DNA of 9,347 nt from Legionellaceae bacterium (lineage in GTDB: Bacteria; Pseudomonadota; Gammaproteobacteria; Legionellales; Legionellaceae). Below the pieces are notes generated by a model. The model was not told the origin of the DNA. It made no database searches and was given only the letters and a program-made list of their open reading frames with translations. Both the position numbers and the translations under genes were made by a program. Position 1 is the stretch's first letter. Each line of letters begins with the position of its first letter. Location: NCBI GenBank assembly GCA_947504795.1, contig CANNJG010000063.1, positions 1 through 9,347 on the forward strand, written 5' to 3'. Of this stretch, positions 6,690 to 9,347 are shown one piece after another.

Positions 6690-6739
6690 CATATTTCCCT
6701 GAATGTGGGACAAACATCCAGATAATACCGAAAGAAGTG

Positions 6740-7489
6740 CTACATAGGTAGCCATAAAAATGCACATGCCATAGCAATAACAGAGGTATAATTCCGTTTT
6801 AATTTATCAAATCTTGTGGCAATCGCACGAAAATGCTTTATTCTAGCGAATAAATTTTCAATCAAATGCCTATATTTATAAAGACACCAATCCATATCTG
6901 TATTGCCAATTTTAGAATTATTCCTTCTTGGGATAAATGGAATGGATGATTTTTTACGAATAGTGTCTCTAACTTCCTCACTATCATAGCCTTTATCAGC
7001 AATAGTATGACCTGCAGTGGGAAGTTTTTCGATAAATTCTGGTGCAACTTTACAGTCGTGTACTTCGCCCCCCGTTATTTCAAAATCTATGGGTAAACCA
7101 TGAGCATCAACAGCCATATGAATTTTTGTTGTATTACCCCCTCTGGATTTTCCTATCGCTTGATTTTCTTCAGAAGCTGCGCCAGCACTGTGTTGATGAA
7201 CTTTTACAATGCTGCCGTCAATAAACTCCCATTCAAGATCGGGTTCTTGAACAAGTGCTTTGAATATACTCATCAATTTGCCTTTTGATGACCATCAATT
7301 AAATTTTTGATAGATTGAGTTCCAGAATCCAAATTCTGCTGGTAGGTCGCGCCAAGGGCAGCCAACCCGCATGCGATATAACATTGCCTCCACTATCATA
7401 CGAAGATTGGGCTTGTCATAAATCCTATGCTGTAGCATCATCTCCTTCAGCTTCGACCAATGCTCGTCATTGAGCATAAATCTAAGCAT
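6740..7489 (-). pseudogene. IS5-family transposase interrupted by an in-frame stop
   Basis: This is a DDE transposase that cuts and joins the element's ends. Reading through TGA at 7295-7297 the frame has about 249 codons, normal for the two-part IS427/ISL2-like members. Residues 1-64 form the N-terminal DNA-binding part with MLYRMRVGCPWRDLPAEFG. After the stop come the catalytic residues: Asp91 in FIDGSIVK, Asp165 in IADKGYD, and Glu211 in the Y-(2)-R-(3)-E-(6)-K motif (Y204, R207, E211, K218). The two halves are in the same frame, so the break is a nonsense change, not the programmed frameshift many relatives use. The second half has its own possible start (ATG at 7271-7273, AAGG about 7 nt upstream), so the catalytic part might be made separately. 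The natural C-terminus is present. Active transposase is unlikely unless the stop is read through. Confidence 0.9.
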
Positions 7490-7490
7490 T

Positions 7491-7539
7491 GCAAACTCGT
7501 TTTATACTTGGTGTCAGAACCGTTATAGTATGAGTTTGC
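7491..7539 (-). promoter_or_regulatory. inverted repeat able to sequester the transposase start
   Basis: On the minus strand GCAAACTC (complement of 7532-7539) is the exact complement of GAGTTTGC (complement of 7491-7498), which ends one base before the transposase ATG and contains its only Shine-Dalgarno-like bases (GAG). In a transcript entering from outside the element both arms would be present and could pair, hiding the ribosome binding site. A promoter located between the arms would make messengers lacking the first arm. Confidence 0.45.
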
Positions 7540-7552
7540 TCTCATTAATCAA
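7522..7552 (-). promoter_or_regulatory. candidate transposase promoter
   Basis: On the minus strand TTGATT (complement of 7547-7552) and TATAAC (complement of 7522-7527) are separated by 19 nt, longer than ideal. Transcription would start near 7515, downstream of the first arm of the inverted repeat, leaving a leader of about 25 nt. Weak call because of the spacing. Confidence 0.3.
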
Positions 7553-7587
7553 TAGATTAGATAGTGCGGCTTATAATTTGACCATCT

Positions 7588-7618
7588 CTAGATGCCGCGG
7601 ACAAGCCGCGGCACGTAG
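7588..7618 (-). repeat. REP-like palindrome, copy 4 (inside the right IS end)
   Basis: On the minus strand it reads CTACG, arm TGCCGCGG, loop CTTGT, arm CCGCGGCA, TCTAG. It is identical to copy 3 except for one base in the last five. It lies about 100 bp upstream of the transposase start, where it could block incoming transcription. Confidence 0.8.
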
Positions 7619-7643
7619 GCGGCTGGTGAAATGTCAACAGACC
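7588..7643 (-). repeat. right terminal inverted repeat of the IS element
   Basis: The reverse complement begins GGTCTGTTGACAT and matches the left end over 54 of 56 bases, including the complete palindrome at its inner side. It is followed by CTAG at 7644-7647. Confidence 0.85.
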
Positions 7644-7647
7644 CTAG
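7644..7647. repeat. right target-site duplication CTAG
   Basis: This CTAG follows the last base of the right terminal repeat and matches 6329-6332. Removing the element and one CTAG would rejoin two AT-rich flanks ending tatttgtt and starting agtatttt. Confidence 0.7.
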
Positions 7648-8101
7648 AGTATTTTGTTCATAGTGAGCATTGAACTCGTTTATTTGAATGGAGGATAGTT
7701 TTGAGACGGAACCTTGATTGTGATCCGCTATGAGTGCCTTATTATCATCTTATTGGTACCGTTTCACATAGTTTCTCAGCGTTTCTTCCTCTAACATCAG
7801 TATTTCGACGCATCTTCTTGAGAGAAGCCTACTCCCACAATGAATAAACAGCTTTTATCCGATCAGCTGCGCACATATCAGCCTGCCTTGGCGCAATGAT
7901 TTATGCAGATGTAAGTATTAAGCCGTTCATGCCACATTCACTTATTATCCAACCTTGCATCCCATCCCCATATTGAACAAGAAACGGAATCGATTGTCAC
8001 GAGATTATTCCAGAGTGAGTCCATGTGTGGCCTAAAAATAGACGATTAGAGTGATATTTTTAGACCATGTCGAATTGACGACGTCCCGCGGCCTACCATG
8101 A
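7648..8101 (+). other. 454-bp region without an intact gene, probable gene debris
   Basis: No frame stays open here. Short pieces of protein-like sequence appear in successive frames: MNKQLLSDQLRTYQPALAQ from 7840 to 7899, MIYADVSIKPFMPHS from about 7896, and HPHIEQETESIVTRLFQS ending at a TAG at 8047. None starts with a good ribosome binding site. They could be one decayed gene that ends in the open fragment at 8102-8284. I cannot assign a family. The stretch 7648-7839 shows nothing I can support. Confidence 0.3.
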
Positions 8102-8284
8102 CCCATAACGTTACGCCCTGCGGTTTTTGCTTTGAATGGTGCCAAGTCAGGCGCAAGTCGTATCGTTAACCTAACCCTGAACCCCAAATTTCCTAAAAAT
8201 GGTCTATATTTAGTACTAAGTGAAGAAAAACTTAAGCCTGCACGCGGCATGTTGCGCGTTCATAGCCTGGCTAGGTTTAACTAA
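8102..8284 (+). pseudogene. 60-codon open fragment, probable 3' end of a decayed gene
   Basis: The frame opens after a TGA at 8099-8101 and runs to TAA at 8282-8284 with no ATG until near its end, so it is unlikely to be a complete gene. Its translation is balanced and protein-like (for example NGAKSGASRIVNLTLN and GLYLVLSEEKLKPARGMLRV), unlike random AT-rich sequence. It ends 13 bp before the next gene's start, which would suit an operon whose first gene has been lost or truncated. I do not recognise the family. The antisense frame at 8032-8250 is less convincing. Confidence 0.35.
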
Positions 8285-8297
8285 TCAGGGGAAAATG

Positions 8298-9347
8298 ATG
8301 ATCGACGGTGAGGGTTTCATAGAACAACTCCGGAACATGCATTTAGATCCTACAAAAGATGCTTTTTTAATCTCAATCATCCAATTATTACGAGTAAAAA
8401 TTTTAGAAGATTTACAAAAAAACGAGTCAGAATTGAAAAAGATCCTTAGTACAGTGTCCACTGGTGGAGAGAGTCCTATCAGCGACCTCTCCAAAGAAAA
8501 CGAACAGAATATAACAGCACTAGAGGGTATGATTGCTGCGTTAAAAAAAGATCTAGGAGAACAAAAACAACAAGAGTCGCCTAGTTTTGTGGGCATGCTC
8601 AGCGACCCTTCGGATAAAAACTGGGAAGGATTCAATCAGCAATTCGCGCCTTATTTCCCAAACTTAGAATCACTCATGTTGGTCTTAAGAGACGCGCCAG
8701 CGGTGATTAAAGCACAAATGGTGCCTTTAAGTACTTTAATATTGAATACAATAAGCGATGAAAAAGAAAGAACTAAAGCGTTACAACGATTGAGTGAGAA
8801 AGATTTAAAAAGCATCATAAACCAATCGCAAGATGATTATAGTAAAGATAAAACAGAAGTAGCAAACGCAATCCTGACAATGTCTGATGAAGCATCCAAG
8901 CGGCAAATCCAAGCCGAACACGGCCCTATCCAAGCTCGTTGTCAATCTATCGTGCAACAAAGTATTGCAGAATTAGTTCGCCGTGAATGCAATAAAAATA
9001 CAAAAACTATAGACACCCTAAAACGCATCCAATTAATTATGACAGCATCTATTGATTCGACTATCCTAGATGATTTATGCGATAACCAACCGAGTATCCA
9101 AGAAGCAATAATGGCGCTTTTTCCAGAAGACATGGATTGGACAAATAAAGATCATATTGACGTGCTTAAAGAAATACAAAAAACCTTCTATACCTTACGG
9201 TTTGGGCGACAAGATTTAAAAGAATATGTCGAACAAGCAAAAAAACGCCTCGGAGAAGACTTGTTTTGGGCAGAAGCTCTTTACGAAAGAAGTTTGTTTC
9301 CTGAAGAAAAGCTGGGTGAAATTTACAAATCAACAGTGGAAAAAAAG
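8298..9347 (+). CDS. large helical protein of unknown function, 3' end beyond the window (partial)
   Basis: An uninterrupted frame of 350 codons runs to the last base, so the real protein is longer. I do not recognise a family. There is no signal peptide and no membrane segment; the composition is rich in Lys, Glu, Gln, Asp, Ile and Leu, pointing to a soluble, largely alpha-helical protein. Residues about 30-55 and 68-92 have coiled-coil character, joined by a Gly/Ser-rich link. Later parts look like helical repeats or a bundle, with only a few Trp and Cys. AGGGG at 8287-8291 lies 6 nt before the ATG at 8298 and only 3 nt before an adjacent ATG at 8295, so 8298 is preferred. The decayed fragment just upstream may have shared its transcript. 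A large cytosolic helical protein of this kind could be an effector or a scaffold; no catalytic motif is visible in the part seen. Confidence 0.8.
   Translation, partial: MIDGEGFIEQLRNMHLDPTKDAFLISIIQLLRVKILEDLQKNESELKKILSTVSTGGESPISDLSKENEQNITALEGMIAALKKDLGEQKQQESPSFVGMLSDPSDKNWEGFNQQFAPYFPNLESLMLVLRDAPAVIKAQMVPLSTLILNTISDEKERTKALQRLSEKDLKSIINQSQDDYSKDKTEVANAILTMSDEASKRQIQAEHGPIQARCQSIVQQSIAELVRRECNKNTKTIDTLKRIQLIMTASIDSTILDDLCDNQPSIQEAIMALFPEDMDWTNKDHIDVLKEIQKTFYTLRFGRQDLKEYVEQAKKRLGEDLFWAEALYERSLFPEEKLGEIYKSTVEKK

Larger units (their letters stand above)
6333..7643 (-). mobile_element. IS5-family insertion sequence, 1,311 bp, with a GIY-YIG passenger gene
   Basis: The element is bounded by 56-bp terminal inverted repeats that match at 54 of 56 positions and by a CTAG duplication on each side. 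It encodes an IS5-family DDE transposase followed on the same strand by a small GIY-YIG nuclease gene, which fits exactly between the transposase and the left repeat. Two-gene IS427-like elements are usually under about 900 bp with shorter end repeats, so this one is enlarged by the passenger and by the palindrome inside each end. Both genes have one in-frame TGA, so this copy is probably not self-mobile. The near-identical ends suggest that insertion was recent. Confidence 0.85.

Noticed and set aside
6690..6767. Longer N-terminus for the GIY-YIG gene
   Set aside because: The extra 26 residues overlap the transposase's 3' end and add nothing seen in the family; the start at 6689 has a better ribosome binding site.
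6465..7297. TGA read as tryptophan in this organism
   Set aside because: The 591-aa gene and ribE both end at TGA at the expected place and use TGG for Trp, so TGA is a normal stop here.
7487..7690. Similarity between AGCATTGCAAACTCGTTT inside the IS and GCATTGAACTCGTTTA just outside it
   Set aside because: The match covers only about 20 bp with gaps in AT-rich sequence, and the IS ends are well defined between them; probably chance.
8081..8100. Possible fifth palindrome copy
   Set aside because: The first ten bases, ACGTCCCGCG, match copy 1, but no loop or complementary second arm follows, so it is at most a fragment and may be chance.
8032..8250. 72-codon open frame on the minus strand
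   Set aside because: It is antisense to a more protein-like plus-strand frame, and has no ribosome binding site.

Overview
The window looks like an AT-rich gammaproteobacterial chromosome, probably of the Legionella/Coxiella/Rickettsiella type. This rests on three things: a ribosomally well-equipped but gene-poor layout, an E. coli-like riboflavin synthase and a gammaproteobacterial TPMT methyltransferase, and several large proteins with no recognisable family that are rich in helix or membrane segments. Such proteins are common in intracellular members of that group. The lineage call is an inference; no marker gene in the window fixes it.

Left part (1-3249): the first codons of a leftward gene run off the left edge. 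Next come a leftward 278-aa coiled-coil protein and a rightward 591-aa protein with a central hydrophobic hairpin. These two are divergent across a 361-bp promoter region. Centre (3278-6044): a leftward thiopurine/tellurite-type S-methyltransferase (tpm), a strong leftward terminator hairpin, a leftward 308-aa membrane protein built from two copies of one domain exactly 144 residues apart, and a rightward stand-alone riboflavin synthase.

Mobile part (6045-7650): a pair of inverted 31-bp REP-like palindromes is followed by a 1,311-bp IS5-family insertion sequence (6333-7643) bounded by a CTAG duplication. It has 56-bp terminal inverted repeats, and each repeat contains another copy of the same palindrome. 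The element holds a DDE transposase and a small GIY-YIG nuclease gene, both leftward and both interrupted by one in-frame TGA. A hairpin can form over the transposase start codon only in transcripts that enter from outside.

Right part (7650-9347): about 450 bp of probable gene debris in several frames ends in a 60-codon open fragment. Directly behind it starts a rightward, mostly helical protein of at least 350 residues that continues past the right edge. The most unusual item is the IS element whose ends carry REP-like palindromes and which carries a GIY-YIG gene. The internally duplicated membrane protein comes second.
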